Source: Oleidesulfovibrio sp047973035 (lineage in GTDB: Bacteria; Desulfobacterota; Desulfovibrionia; Desulfovibrionales; Desulfovibrionaceae). Taken from it: a DNA stretch of 64,000 nucleotides. Shown piece by piece: positions 44,144 through 53,654 of this stretch. Each line of letters starts with the position of its first letter. Position 1 is the first letter of the stretch. The position numbers were made by a program, and so were the translations under genes. Where the stretch lies: positions 62,001 to 126,000 of the forward strand of contig NZ_JBKEBF010000008.1 of the NCBI RefSeq assembly GCF_047973035.1, read 5' to 3'. Under the pieces are notes generated by a model, which did no database searches, was not told the origin of the DNA, and worked only from the letters and a program-made list of their open reading frames with translations.

Positions 44144-44907
44144 GCCTGCTGAAATTATCGAATTTGACCAAAACATTCGGCGGCCTTGTGGCTGTGAATG
44201 ATGTTTCCATGACCGTGGAGCAGGGCAGCATTGTGGGGCTTATCGGCCCTAACGGCGCGGGTAAGACTACGGTGTTCAACCTGATTACAGGTAACTACAA
44301 GCCCGATTCCGGTACGGTGGAATTTGACGGAGAGAACCTGACAGGTCAGCTGACGCACCGTATTGTCATGCGCGGCATTGCCAGAACCTTTCAGACAATC
44401 CGTCTTTTCCAGAACATGAGTGTGCTTGAAAACGTACTGGCAGGTTGCCACTGTCGTATGAAGTCGGGACTGCTTTCATGCATGTTCCGCACCCCGAAGC
44501 AACGTGCGGAAGAGCGTAAGGCTCTGGAGCGCGCTTTGAAAGAGCTTGAGTTTGTCGGGTTGGGCGGACAGCATGACAATCAGGCCAAGAACCTGTCGTA
44601 CGGCAACCAGCGCCTGCTGGAAATTGCCCGTGCGCTTGCTTCCGACCCGCGGTTTATCATTCTTGACGAGCCTGCAGGCGGCATGAATGACCATGAGACA
44701 GTCCAGCTTATCGACCTTATCCGTGCCATCCGCGACAGAGGCATTACCGTGCTGCTTATCGAACACGATATGGGCCTTGTGATGAAAGTCTGCGAGCAGT
44801 TGGTGGTGCTGGAATATGGTGCCGTGATTGCACAGGGCACGCCCGATGTTGTAAAGGCTGATCCTAAAGTTATTGAAGCGTACCTCGGTGCGGACGACGA
44901 TTTGTAA
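44140..44907 (+). CDS. livG: Branched-chain amino-acid ABC transporter ATPase LivG
   Basis: 255 residues. Walker A GPNGAGKTT, signature LSYGNQRLLEIARAL, Walker B FIILDEPAGGMND, switch LIEHDMGLV. The insertion between Walker A and the signature (QTIRLFQNMSVLENVLAGCH onward) is typical of LivG. Powers LivHM. Overlaps livM by four bases. Confidence 0.96.
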   Translation: MSLLKLSNLTKTFGGLVAVNDVSMTVEQGSIVGLIGPNGAGKTTVFNLITGNYKPDSGTVEFDGENLTGQLTHRIVMRGIARTFQTIRLFQNMSVLENVLAGCHCRMKSGLLSCMFRTPKQRAEERKALERALKELEFVGLGGQHDNQAKNLSYGNQRLLEIARALASDPRFIILDEPAGGMNDHETVQLIDLIRAIRDRGITVLLIEHDMGLVMKVCEQLVVLEYGAVIAQGTPDVVKADPKVIEAYLGADDDL

Positions 44908-44916
44908 GGGGGCTCG

Positions 44917-45633
44917 ATGTTTCTTGAAATACGCGATCTGCATGTGAAGTACGGCAACGTCGAGGCGCTGCACGGTGTGAATGTCACCGTAAATCAGGGT
45001 GAAATTGTTACCATTCTGGGTGCTAACGGCGCTGGGAAATCTACCACGCTGATGGCTATCAGCGGGCTGGTGAAGCCCTCTGAGGGCGGTATCTGGTTTG
45101 AAGATGAACCGCTTCATAAGCTGCCTAGCCACGAAGTGGTCATGCGCGGCATTACCCAGTCGCCGGAAGGGCGCCGTGTTTTCGGAACGCTGACTGTGCA
45201 GGAAAACATGAATCTGGGCGCCTTTACCCGTAAAGACCAGTCGGGCATCAAGCGTAATATGGACTGGATTTACTCATTGTTCCCGCGTCTTGCAGAACGT
45301 CGCAGCCAGCTTGCGGGTACACTTTCCGGCGGAGAACAGCAGATGCTGGCTATCGGCCGAGCACTTATGGGCGACCCGCGCATTCTGCTGCTTGATGAGC
45401 CCAGCCTTGGCCTTGCGCCAATTCTGGTGCGGTCGATCTTTGAAACCGTCCGCAAGATTAATCAGGCAGGTGTAACCGTGGTATTGGTCGAACAGAACGC
45501 CCGTGCCGCCCTGAAACTGGCAACCAGAGGCTATGTGCTGGAAGTGGGCAATATTGTGATGGAAGATACCGCCGCAAACCTGCTTGCCAATCCGGAAGTG
45601 CAGAATGCCTACCTTGGTGGTGCAGGAGCATAA
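44917..45633 (+). CDS. livF: Branched-chain amino-acid ABC transporter ATPase LivF
   Basis: 238 residues. Walker A GANGAGKST, QSPEGRRVFGTLTVQENM (LivF-type Q-loop), signature LSGGEQQMLAIGRAL, Walker B LLLDEPSLGLAP and switch LVEQNARAAL. Starts 9 bases after livG and ends the operon. Confidence 0.96.
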   Translation: MFLEIRDLHVKYGNVEALHGVNVTVNQGEIVTILGANGAGKSTTLMAISGLVKPSEGGIWFEDEPLHKLPSHEVVMRGITQSPEGRRVFGTLTVQENMNLGAFTRKDQSGIKRNMDWIYSLFPRLAERRSQLAGTLSGGEQQMLAIGRALMGDPRILLLDEPSLGLAPILVRSIFETVRKINQAGVTVVLVEQNARAALKLATRGYVLEVGNIVMEDTAANLLANPEVQNAYLGGAGA

Positions 45634-45682
45634 TTTTTGCCCGTAAGATCAGTATCTCTGTTAGTTACAGGCTATGGATAAT

Positions 45683-45717
45683 AAACCGGTGTGCCAGAAG
45701 GTACGCCGGTTTTTTTA
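45683..45717 (+). terminator. Terminator of the liv operon
   Basis: 13-bp stem (AAACCGGTGTGCC with GGTACGCCGGTTT, two wobble pairs), tetraloop AGAA, then seven T. Confidence 0.9.
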
Positions 45718-45873
45718 CGGCTGGCAACGGCTCACGGAGGCGGAGCATTTGAGCCGGAGACGCATTAAAGGGAGCCTGCCTTTATCCGGCTATTATTCAG
45801 CCTGCTATAGTGCGCAACAGCACGCTGATTGGCAGGCTGGCAGCAGCTTATTTCCGCCGGAACAGCGTTCGGG

Positions 45874-46731
45874 CTATTTTTTATGCTTAGGCGGTGCGTA
45901 CCGCTTGCGGATAGCTTTAAAAAGCTCCGGTTTGCGGTCGTACTGATGCACCAGCAGTGGGGGAGCATCACTGCCTGCTACCGACGTAACCTGTATGAAT
46001 TCCTGCCCGCGGACATTAAACGGCGGTTCGCCTTCGTAATATCCCAGCGTTAAAACAGGGCCGGAATTGTCATGCACGGTTACGGGTGCTGCGGCTGCCA
46101 ATGCGCCGCTGTGCAGCAAGTGGTTATGTACGCCCTGATCATACCCCGCCATGCGCGGCGCGGGGGTATACAATTCCAGCATAGGAAGCATCAGGCGGAT
46201 GTATGCATCCATGCCGTCATGGCAGCATACGGTTGTTCCGGAGCAGGATATGGGTTTGTCCGCAATGGCCTGCAAAGCCTCATTGCCCAGATGGCCGCCG
46301 GTCCAGTGCGTCATGTACGGGCAATCGCCTATGGTCATGTGCCTGTCTTCCAGTGTGACGTTGATTCCCGCAGGCCAGGCAAAGCCGAACGGGTCGGACT
46401 GAAAGATCACGTCACGCACGTCACTTATAAGAATGCGCTCATATCTGCGTTCAGAAGTAGCCAGAAAGTCACGGTACAGGAAAAAGCGCACCGCATTGTA
46501 CGGCAAATGCTCAAGCTGTCCTGTGCGTTCAAAAGGAACGACAGTCACACCGTGAGCCGCTATTTCATCCAGCCCGCGGGTTGTGGGAGTTACAAACAGC
46601 ACGCACTGTCCGGCGTATCCTGTTTCTTCCAGTGAGCGGACAAAAGGACGTACGTCACCGTAGTGGTATCCGGCCGCAAGGCCCATAACAAGGCAGTTTT
46701 TGCTGCACGTTGTTTGCGAACTGTTATGCAT
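45874..46731 (-). CDS. Glycosyltransferase-like protein with DVRDVIFQxDPF motif
   Basis: 285 residues. SDVRDVIFQSDPF (about 100-112) is a DxD-bearing motif seen in a group of nucleotide-sugar transferases; GYDQGVHNHLLHSG and the ending VHQYDRKPELFKAIR also fit that group. There is no membrane segment. Donor and acceptor are unknown. ATG 46731 lacks a clear ribosome site. Stands alone, convergent with liv. Confidence 0.65.
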   Translation of the reverse strand: MHNSSQTTCSKNCLVMGLAAGYHYGDVRPFVRSLEETGYAGQCVLFVTPTTRGLDEIAAHGVTVVPFERTGQLEHLPYNAVRFFLYRDFLATSERRYERILISDVRDVIFQSDPFGFAWPAGINVTLEDRHMTIGDCPYMTHWTGGHLGNEALQAIADKPISCSGTTVCCHDGMDAYIRLMLPMLELYTPAPRMAGYDQGVHNHLLHSGALAAAAPVTVHDNSGPVLTLGYYEGEPPFNVRGQEFIQVTSVAGSDAPPLLVHQYDRKPELFKAIRKRYAPPKHKK

Positions 46732-46973
46732 GATCAGAAATCTATCCGTGGCTGAGGAAATTGCTGTGCAATTGTTGCAGATTGCTCATGTTCTGCTGGC
46801 AAAGTGCATTCTGGTTTATAGCGCATGTTGCCTGACGGTTGGCGTTGCGCAAGGTCAGATAATGTTATTCGAAACGTGCTTTGGGGCTGACTGAGTTGCA
46901 AAGTATTGTGCAATGGCTTCCGCAGTAATTGCGTAGCAAGCTGTCGGTTAATTATCTTCCAATGCGGTTTCAG

Positions 46974-48257
46974 TTACAGTGCAGCCTTGCGGAATGCCGA
47001 CAAGAAGCGTGATCGCAATGTTTCGCTCATCAATCCCCGCTTTACGGGCGAAAGCCGCAGAAAGCCGCCCACCAGACCGCGCATGAATTCCTGCGTGCGG
47101 CTGTTCGGGTTGTCAAAAATCAGGTTCTGCAAGGTTCCGCGTTCAAGGCTTTGCAGTATCACCCGCTCAAACGAATCTGCCGGATGGAACACCCGCTGGT
47201 CACGTTTATGCAGCTTCAGCGCTTTTGTGGGACACTTCAGTGCACAGGCACCGCACCCCAGACAGCTTTCAGCGGTGACCGCTGCAAGTTTGCGTTTGCC
47301 GTGGTCGACCTGCGTATTCGCGCGTGGTTCCATACGTATGGCGTCAATGGGGCAGGCTTTGGCACACTTGCCGCACCCGTTGCATTCGTCACTGTCTACG
47401 ACGGCAATAAACGTAGATGAGACCAGAATGCTGGTAAGGCCCGTGTGCTTGATGCCCTGCATCAGGTTGCAGCAACAGCCGCAGCAATGGCAGATGAAAT
47501 TGGCGTCCTGACGGACGTTGTCTGTAGAAAGGGTAAGCGCAAAATCTTTGGAGCGGTCAAGAATATCCAGCATCTCGGCTTTGTCTATACGGCGCGCAAA
47601 GTTGTTGCGGATTAGAAACTCCGCACCGCCGCCCATGGAGGTGCAGGTTTCCATAGGAACATGACAGTCTTTGCCTAAGTGGTACTTTTCATGCCTGCAC
47701 GAACACAATCCTATGGAAAAGATGGTGTTCGCTTCCACCATTGCAGAGGCTTTTTCGTAGTCCAGAATCTCGACATGGTCGCCCGCAATGACGGATTCAT
47801 AAGGCAGGGCGCGCATGATGGAGACTTGCTGCCCGTCACCGAAGTTTGCTTCAAAAAAATTACTGTCACCGAACATGTAATTGTTAAACAGCCCGGACCA
47901 CTGTTTTAGCGGCAGGTTGCCGCCCGTGCGCATCATGGTGAACTCGAAGATGCCTATGACAATGGGGCTTATCATGTACTGGTAGGATTCACCGTCCCAG
48001 ATGTCGAGGATGAGTCCCTTTTCGCACAGGGCATCCAGCAGCGGGCGGATTTCATCCTGCGGGGCTCCGCATACACCGGCAATCCGTGCAAGCGAAGAAG
48101 GACGGTACGGCATCCGGCAGATAAGCTCTGCCTCGCGCGGCGTATACAGCGCTTTGAGCATAGCCTGAAACGCCGGAGAATCAGGTGTGCGTACAGGGGT
48201 TCCGTCTATGGTCTGAGCCAGTGAGCGGTAAATATCTTTTCCAACCAGATGTCCCAT
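46974..48257 (-). CDS. Winged-helix/4Fe-4S ferredoxin-domain protein
   Basis: 427 residues. The N-terminus has a winged-helix-like part (SSLARIAGVCGAPQDEIRPLLDALCEKGL, about 53-82). The middle holds Cys clusters (IGLCSCRHEKYHLGKDCHVPMETCTSMG; ICHCCGCCCNLMQG), and two 4Fe-4S motifs follow: CNGCGKCAKACP and CLGCGACALKCP. It looks like an electron-transfer protein of the type found next to heterodisulfide-reductase-like systems. Partner and substrate unknown. It may pass electrons to the glpC/hdrD-like protein nearby. Confidence 0.82.
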   Translation of the reverse strand: MGHLVGKDIYRSLAQTIDGTPVRTPDSPAFQAMLKALYTPREAELICRMPYRPSSLARIAGVCGAPQDEIRPLLDALCEKGLILDIWDGESYQYMISPIVIGIFEFTMMRTGGNLPLKQWSGLFNNYMFGDSNFFEANFGDGQQVSIMRALPYESVIAGDHVEILDYEKASAMVEANTIFSIGLCSCRHEKYHLGKDCHVPMETCTSMGGGAEFLIRNNFARRIDKAEMLDILDRSKDFALTLSTDNVRQDANFICHCCGCCCNLMQGIKHTGLTSILVSSTFIAVVDSDECNGCGKCAKACPIDAIRMEPRANTQVDHGKRKLAAVTAESCLGCGACALKCPTKALKLHKRDQRVFHPADSFERVILQSLERGTLQNLIFDNPNSRTQEFMRGLVGGFLRLSPVKRGLMSETLRSRFLSAFRKAAL

Positions 48258-48504
48258 GTCGTTTTCCGTCGAAGGCTTTTGCCGGAACCTGTCTGACCGG
48301 CGTTATTCTGTCATGTGCAGGCTTACAGGTGCTGTAGCAGTGTTGTTTCTGCCAACTGCCATAGGCTGACAGTACCGGCAGGCTTTGCGCCGGATATGCC
48401 GAAGGGAGCAAAGCGGATGATGCAGTCCGCCTTCACAGCGTACGGCCGGCTTACAGGCTGCACGGACAGCGGCAAATATTTTTTTGCTGCTTCGGTATTT
48501 GTTG

Positions 48505-48544
48505 TAAAAAAACTGCCCGCCGTGTTCATGGCACGGGCGGGCAG
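48505..48544 (-). terminator. Terminator after the GNAT gene
   Basis: Arms CTGCCCGC and GCGGGCAG with an inner CGTG/CACG stem and seven T on the minus strand. Confidence 0.88.
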
Positions 48545-48581
48545 CTTTGGCAATGTGCGGGTAATCGCGCGGCGGGGTATG

Positions 48582-49220
48582 CTAGTCGTCTTTTTCCAGC
48601 TTGCAACGTCCGTTGCCGTTAACCCCTTGTGTCTTGCCGGCTTTAGGCTCGACAGGAGTGCGGTTGCGCCTTTTTTTCGAGTGTGTCGTGTGCGTTTCTT
48701 TTGCCGCACCTGAACCGTGTTTTTTCAGCACGCTCTGGTACATGTCGCAGTGATGCAGGTTCAATGTCATGATGACGTGATCCTGCTCGCTGGAAAAGCC
48801 CTTGCTGTTAAAAAAGCGCAATGCAGGCCCGTTACTGGGGTCGGTGTCTGCAATCAGATAGCGGGCACCTTCTGCCACCATGCGGTCCACCATCTTGTCG
48901 AACAATTTGTGTCCGATGCCGCAGCTGTGGAATTTAGGCTCTACTCCGATCCAGATGATGTAGCCGTATGTCCACGAAGCCTTACTGATAAGTGTTCCGA
49001 TGATGAAGCCTGCAAGAGTTCCGTCCACTTCTGCCACCATGCAGAATTCAGGGTCGGTGTTGTAGTGTCCTACAACTTCCCATTCATCCCATGTACGATA
49101 CAGGAACGGGTACAGGTCGCACGTAAAAAGTCGTTCGCCCATATGGTAGACCGGGGCAAGATCGTCGATGCTCATCTCACGGATGATTACGTCCGGAGAG
49201 TGCGGTTTGTCGGAAGCCAT
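48582..49220 (-). CDS. GNAT-family N-acetyltransferase with basic tail
   Basis: 212 residues. GNAT core at about 12-160: VIIREMSIDDLAPVYHMGERLF, GFIIGTLISKA, then WIGVEPKFHSCGIGHKLFDKMVD (acetyl-CoA loop, SCGIGHKL in place of RGxGxG/A) and LRFFNSKGF. The last 45 residues are basic and low-complexity (SKKRRNRTPVEPKAGKTQG). Probably acetylates a small molecule or protein N-terminus; substrate unknown. ATG 49220 is preferred because it starts the fold; the 22 extra upstream residues are unlikely. Confidence 0.83.
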   Translation of the reverse strand: MASDKPHSPDVIIREMSIDDLAPVYHMGERLFTCDLYPFLYRTWDEWEVVGHYNTDPEFCMVAEVDGTLAGFIIGTLISKASWTYGYIIWIGVEPKFHSCGIGHKLFDKMVDRMVAEGARYLIADTDPSNGPALRFFNSKGFSSEQDHVIMTLNLHHCDMYQSVLKKHGSGAAKETHTTHSKKRRNRTPVEPKAGKTQGVNGNGRCKLEKDD

Positions 49221-49420
49221 GATGTTCCCATGACATGTTTGTTCGCAAGAATATGCGAGGTGATGCCCGTACGCGCAGCAAGACATTTGCGGCGGGTATT
49301 CGGGCGTTTACGCAAGTATAAACCTAAGGTGGATACTGTCAACGGGGGAACTGTTCAGGAAGAGATAAAGCGTAGTTAATCGGTTAAATTAGCAGCAGGG
49401 AAAGAAGAAGGTCAAGTCGG

Positions 49421-50734
49421 TTAGCGGAAGTATTTTCGTTTCCACCGCCCTTTAACGCGCAACCGGTGCAGATAGGTAAACGGAGCGCGGGCGGGCTTCA
49501 TGCGGCCCCCCAGCGTTTTTACGGGAAAGAATGCCAGATCAAGCACATGCGCAGTCTGGACGAATGGAGAAAGAAAGCCCGTGCATCCTGCACAGTATGT
49601 AACAACGGTTTTGCCGTTTGCCTGTCCGCTGCGTTTTTCTGCCCACTGGCGGGCAAAGTCCGGTCGTATGGCTGCCGTCGCTCCGCCTTCGCCGCAGCAG
49701 AGGGTGCGGCTTTTGACGGAAGGCATTTCCACTATGTCTGCCCCGCTGCGCAGGGTAAGCGCGCGGGCTGCATCATGGATGGCAGGGTAAGTCCGAAGCG
49801 GGCAGGGGTCGTGCATTGCCACAGGCGGAAAATGATATGCATCCTGCCTGTCAACGCAATCCTGCGCCGCTGTCTGCGGCGGATGTTGGGCCAGAACTTC
49901 GTAGATGCTGACAGCCTCCATGTCGTGTGCATAGTTGGCGAAAACCTTATGGCAGTTAGGGCAGGCCGTGATTATCCGTTTTATGCCGCGGCTGTGCAGC
50001 TGCCGGTACAGCTTCCCGAACTGTCCGTTAAATTGTTCCTGCCTGCCCAGATCATGCGAGGGCTTGCTGCAACACGCCAGAACCGCGCCTATGCGCGGAT
50101 ACACCGAGCGCAGGTGTTCAAAGGCAGCCTGCACGGTTTGCGACCGCGTTCCCGTCAGGGTGCAGCCGGGAAAGAATACCGTGTCTGCATTTTCAGGCAG
50201 GCCGAACAAACTGAATGCGTCAGAGTTGCCGCACGATTCGTAGCTGATAAGGCGCTTGAAAGGCTTCAGCGATATTGCCCCATGTTGTACCGCATTCCTT
50301 CGCATGGCCAGAAACAGCTGCAGCGGCTCAAGTTTTTCAGGGCAGGTTGCACCGCATAGAGAACATAAGCTGCACTCGAATGCGTTGCGACTGGCGTTTT
50401 CATCACCGGACAGAATTTGCTGCGCAATGTCGCGGGGGTTGCCGTATTCCTGCAGAAACGGACACGCGCGTACACATGCGCCGCAACCGGTGCAGCGTTG
50501 TGCTATGCGGGCAGCCACTTCCTCCAGCGACTGCAGCTGCGGGGCAGGATAGTCGCTTGTCACTTCCGGCGTTTCTGCGGGCGGACAGAACGATGCCAGT
50601 TTTTCTGCGATGGGAATTTGTTGCGAGAACAAAGGGCGTAGTAAAAGGGCCGTAACGCGCCGGACTCCTGACATTAAAACGCCTGAAGGAGTGTTGGTTG
50701 CGGAAGATGCTGTATGCGGGTGGCCGTCAGACAT
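49421..50734 (-). CDS. (Fe-S)-binding CCG-domain protein (GlpC/LutA/HdrD-like)
   Basis: 437 residues. Two N-terminal 4Fe-4S motifs (CTGCGACVRACPF; CSLCSLCGATCPE) are followed by two CCG-type domains (FFPGCTLTGTR...LACCSKPSHDLG; ACPNCHKVF; HDPCPLRTY...TLCCGEGGAT; TYCAGCTGF). This layout matches GlpC/HdrD/lactate-oxidation subunits that shuttle electrons between a flavoprotein and quinone or thiol-disulfide centres. No flavoprotein partner is adjacent; it may partner the Fe-S protein at 46974-48257. Confidence 0.88.
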   Translation of the reverse strand: MSDGHPHTASSATNTPSGVLMSGVRRVTALLLRPLFSQQIPIAEKLASFCPPAETPEVTSDYPAPQLQSLEEVAARIAQRCTGCGACVRACPFLQEYGNPRDIAQQILSGDENASRNAFECSLCSLCGATCPEKLEPLQLFLAMRRNAVQHGAISLKPFKRLISYESCGNSDAFSLFGLPENADTVFFPGCTLTGTRSQTVQAAFEHLRSVYPRIGAVLACCSKPSHDLGRQEQFNGQFGKLYRQLHSRGIKRIITACPNCHKVFANYAHDMEAVSIYEVLAQHPPQTAAQDCVDRQDAYHFPPVAMHDPCPLRTYPAIHDAARALTLRSGADIVEMPSVKSRTLCCGEGGATAAIRPDFARQWAEKRSGQANGKTVVTYCAGCTGFLSPFVQTAHVLDLAFFPVKTLGGRMKPARAPFTYLHRLRVKGRWKRKYFR

Positions 50735-51132
50735 GATTGCTCTTTGAACAGTGAGAATACGTATACGGGAGCGCAGCAGGGTAACTCCCGCTACTTCCGG
50801 CTAGTTATGGCAAGCCGTCAGGGCATGGTCAAATCGGAAAACATGATGAATCATTAGCTATTGCATAGGGCTATGCTATTGGTTGCAGGTGCTGTGTGCG
50901 AGGGTGTGCAGTTTTGCTTTGCGGCTCGGGTTGTTAGCGGCGAGAGTACGCTTGTGACTGGGACGGAGCCGTGCTTTGCGTGTAACGGGCTGACGGCTTG
51001 TCCGGTCATTATTATGGGGCTGTGGCTTTCGGCCAGCCTGTGGGTACAGGTGGGGCGAGTTTTTGATTATCTTTTCTGAAACCCCGCTCCGCCGCTTTGT
51101 GCTGCTGAGCGGGTATGTTTATTTACAGTTTG
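50735..51132. other. Intergenic region, no gene
   Basis: About 400 bases. A short TTG-initiated frame has no motif or ribosome site. A CCCGCTC/GAGCGGG hairpin (51083-51113, 17-base loop) may terminate the TRAP genes weakly. Confidence 0.5.
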
Positions 51133-52470
51133 CTACATGCCGCGTGCCAGTTCCGGCAGCCACAACAGCAGCTGCGGAAACGCCATGCACAGTCCGAGAA
51201 CCACCATCTGCATGAACACAAAAGGAATAATTCCTTTATAAATTGACAGGGTGGAAACCTCTTTGGGACACACTCCTTTTAAGTAAAAGAGTGAGAATCC
51301 GAATGGCGGTGTCAGGAACGAGGTTTGAAGATTAATGGCAAAGATAAGCGCCAGCCAGCAGGGATTAAAGCCCGCTTCCACCAGCAGGGGAGCGACTACC
51401 GGAACAAGAATGAACGTGATTTCAATAAAATCGAGGAAAAAGCCCATCAGAAAGATGATGCCCATGATCATCATCAGGACGCCCCAGTTGCCGAACGGCA
51501 GCGCCGCAATAAAATCGCGCACCAGATGATCGCCGCCAAGGCCCCTGAATACAAGTCCGAAGGCCGTAGCACCCACAAGAATGATAAAGATCATGCTGGT
51601 CAGGCGGGTGGTGGATTCCATCACTTCGTACAGCATTCGAAGCGAAAAACGCCCGTTGCAGTAACTGAGTACCAGCGCGCCGAAGGCGCCTACGCCAGCA
51701 GCTTCCGTGGGGGATGCAATCCCCGCGAAGATGGTGCCGAGCACCGCAAGAATCAGCAGCAGCGGCGGGCCGAAGGCGCCAAGCAATTCCCGCCAAGTAG
51801 GCGCGTCAGGCTCTGCTTCACAGGCTTGCGCAGAAGATGCCTTCGGCAGTGCCGTAGGCACCTTGTCCGGAAAGAGCATTGCATAAACGACAATATAACC
51901 GACATAGAGCCCGACCAGAAGAAAACCCGGAGTAACCGCACCTATGAACAGGTCACCCACCGGAACGCCAATGACATCGCCCAGCAGGATAAGCACGATG
52001 GAGGGTGGAATAATCTGCCCCAGTGTGCCGGATGCGGCTATTACTCCCGTTGCCAGCGGGTGCCCGTAGCCGCAGCGCAACATGCTGGGCAGGGCAAGCA
52101 GCCCCATGGTGACAACTGTTGCCCCCACAATGCCTGTTGATGCGCCAAGCAGCGCACCCACCAGCACAACCGCAATGGCCATACCGCCGCGCATTTTGCC
52201 GAAGAGCATCCCCATGGATTCAATCAGCCGTGTGGCAATGCCGGAACGCTCCATAGCCATGCCCATAAAGATAAAAAGCGGCACAGCCGTCAGGGTAAAG
52301 TTGCTCATGGTGCCCCAGATGCGCAGGGGCAGCAGGTTGAAAAAGTCCCATCCGAATCCGGCAACCCCGAATACAAGCGATACGCCGAGCAACGTAAACG
52401 CTACGGGAAAGCCCATCAGAAGCAGCGCAGTGACACAGACAAAAAGCCAGCCGGCAAGTTCCTGATGCAT
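51133..52470 (-). CDS. dctM: TRAP transporter large permease (DctM)
   Basis: 445 residues, about twelve helices. TRAP-M motifs: LLMGFPVAFTLLGVS, TAVPLFIFMGMAMERSG, GATVVTMGLLALPSMLRCGY, ASGTLGQIIPPSIVLILLGDVIGVPVGDLFIGAVTPG and the late ILVPVVAPLLVEAGFNPCW. Ion-driven uptake of an organic acid. It starts two bases after dctQ behind GGAGG. There is no DctP binding protein next to the pair. Confidence 0.95.
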   Translation of the reverse strand: MHQELAGWLFVCVTALLLMGFPVAFTLLGVSLVFGVAGFGWDFFNLLPLRIWGTMSNFTLTAVPLFIFMGMAMERSGIATRLIESMGMLFGKMRGGMAIAVVLVGALLGASTGIVGATVVTMGLLALPSMLRCGYGHPLATGVIAASGTLGQIIPPSIVLILLGDVIGVPVGDLFIGAVTPGFLLVGLYVGYIVVYAMLFPDKVPTALPKASSAQACEAEPDAPTWRELLGAFGPPLLLILAVLGTIFAGIASPTEAAGVGAFGALVLSYCNGRFSLRMLYEVMESTTRLTSMIFIILVGATAFGLVFRGLGGDHLVRDFIAALPFGNWGVLMMIMGIIFLMGFFLDFIEITFILVPVVAPLLVEAGFNPCWLALIFAINLQTSFLTPPFGFSLFYLKGVCPKEVSTLSIYKGIIPFVFMQMVVLGLCMAFPQLLLWLPELARGM

Positions 52471-52472
52471 GG

Positions 52473-52994
52473 CTATGCCTCCAGCCTGTGTTCGCGTTTG
52501 CCCAGCAGGACAAGCAGATTTTTAAGAAAGAAAGAGACCCCCTGCAGGGCCATCAGGCCGAAGCCGAAGGGAATGAGCGCCTTCAGCATCCATCGGTACG
52601 GCAGGCCGCCTGGATCGGGCGAAATTTCATTCATCATCATGCTGAACTGCACTATGGGCAGCGATGTTTTGATGATCAGGTAGCAGCCGGGAAAGAGAAA
52701 CAGCAGACAACCCAGCACATTAATGAGCGCTTTTCGTTTGTCAGAAAGATGCTGGTACAGAACGTCCACCCGCACATGCGCATCGTACCGTAGCGTATAG
52801 GCGCCGCCCAGAAGGAACAAAGCGGCATACGCATGCCATTCCAGCTCGCGAAGCGCGGCAAAGCTGATGCTGAAAAAGTAGCGCAAGGCCACATCTACAA
52901 CCACGGTGAGCACCAGAAAAAGAGCCAGCAGCATGGCTGCACGGCCGATGGTCTCGGTTATTTTGTCGATCACGCGGATAATGGTGTCGAGCAT
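52473..52994 (-). CDS. dctQ: TRAP transporter small permease (DctQ)
   Basis: 173 residues, four membrane helices. The DctQ pattern FAALRELEWHAYAALFLLGGAYTLRYDAHVRVDVLYQHL is clear, followed by LFPGCYLIIKTSLPIV. It is the partner of DctM. ATG 52994 follows AAGGAA; the longer upstream frame is discounted. Preceded by a promoter with a perfect TATAAT. Confidence 0.93.
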   Translation of the reverse strand: MLDTIIRVIDKITETIGRAAMLLALFLVLTVVVDVALRYFFSISFAALRELEWHAYAALFLLGGAYTLRYDAHVRVDVLYQHLSDKRKALINVLGCLLFLFPGCYLIIKTSLPIVQFSMMMNEISPDPGGLPYRWMLKALIPFGFGLMALQGVSFFLKNLLVLLGKREHRLEA

Positions 52995-53027
52995 GTACTG
53001 TTCCTTGTTAATGCTGCAAAACATTCT

Positions 53028-53057
53028 ATTATACTGAAGGTACGGCATAATTCATAA
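53028..53057 (-). promoter_or_regulatory. Sigma70 promoter for dctQM
   Basis: On the minus strand, TTATGA, 18-base spacer, TATAAT (plus-strand 53028-53033). Perfect -10 box about 35 bases before the dctQ start. Confidence 0.72.
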
Positions 53058-53217
53058 GCGACACCACATAACAAAAACATGGCACTTGCGGCAACGTAAA
53101 ATTTACAAAAATGTAGCATTCTATGGAATGGCACACGGTTACGGCGGGCAAAACTGTTGCTTGCACAGGGGCCTTGTTTATGGAAATGTGGCGCCACATT
53201 CATTAGAGGTAAACGAC

Positions 53218-53595
53218 ATGAGCAAAAATCAGTCACAAGCGGATGAACTGCGTCAGGACTTGCTGGAAACAGCCTGCGAAGCCCTGATAGAAGGCGGCTT
53301 CCGTAATATAAAAGGTCTGCTGGATGAACTGGCGGAGCCTGATACCGTGGGCGGCTATCAGCCCGACCTGCAGGGCGAAAACACCAAGGGTGTTGTCTAC
53401 TATTTTGTGGTGGAAACCGAGGTGACACTGGCCTTGCTGGAAACAGCAGAGCGCGTGAACGCCCTTGCAGAATATGCCGTTGAGCACGGCTGCCAGTGCG
53501 TTATCATCGTGCCGGAAGGCGATGAAGGCGTTGCCGGAGCCATGCTGGAAGAACACGATATCCCCGAAGATAATCTGGATATCTGGGAAGGCTAA
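53218..53595 (+). CDS. Small acidic protein of unknown function
   Basis: 125 residues, soluble, acidic (C-terminus EEHDIPEDNLDIWEG). ATG 53218 follows AGAGGT and a strong terminator follows, so it is expressed as a gene. YQPDLQGENTKGVVYYFVVETEV followed by ERVNALAEYAVEHGCQCVIIVPEG resembles the PD-x-E-x-E/K layout of nuclease-like folds, but the last catalytic Lys is Glu; this is a weak idea only. No close family recognised. Confidence 0.7.
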   Translation: MSKNQSQADELRQDLLETACEALIEGGFRNIKGLLDELAEPDTVGGYQPDLQGENTKGVVYYFVVETEVTLALLETAERVNALAEYAVEHGCQCVIIVPEGDEGVAGAMLEEHDIPEDNLDIWEG

Positions 53596-53619
53596 CCAGT
53601 CTTGCCGGAAAGAATGTTG

Positions 53620-53654
53620 AGCGCACGGAGTTATCTCCGTGCGCTTTTTTTTTT
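53620..53654 (+). terminator. Terminator after the small acidic protein gene
   Basis: Perfect 11-bp arms AGCGCACGGAG and CTCCGTGCGCT, loop TTAT, then ten T. Confidence 0.95.

Noticed and set aside
50861..51079. Small TTG-initiated frame downstream of the TRAP genes
   Set aside because: No ribosome site, no family and likely chance.
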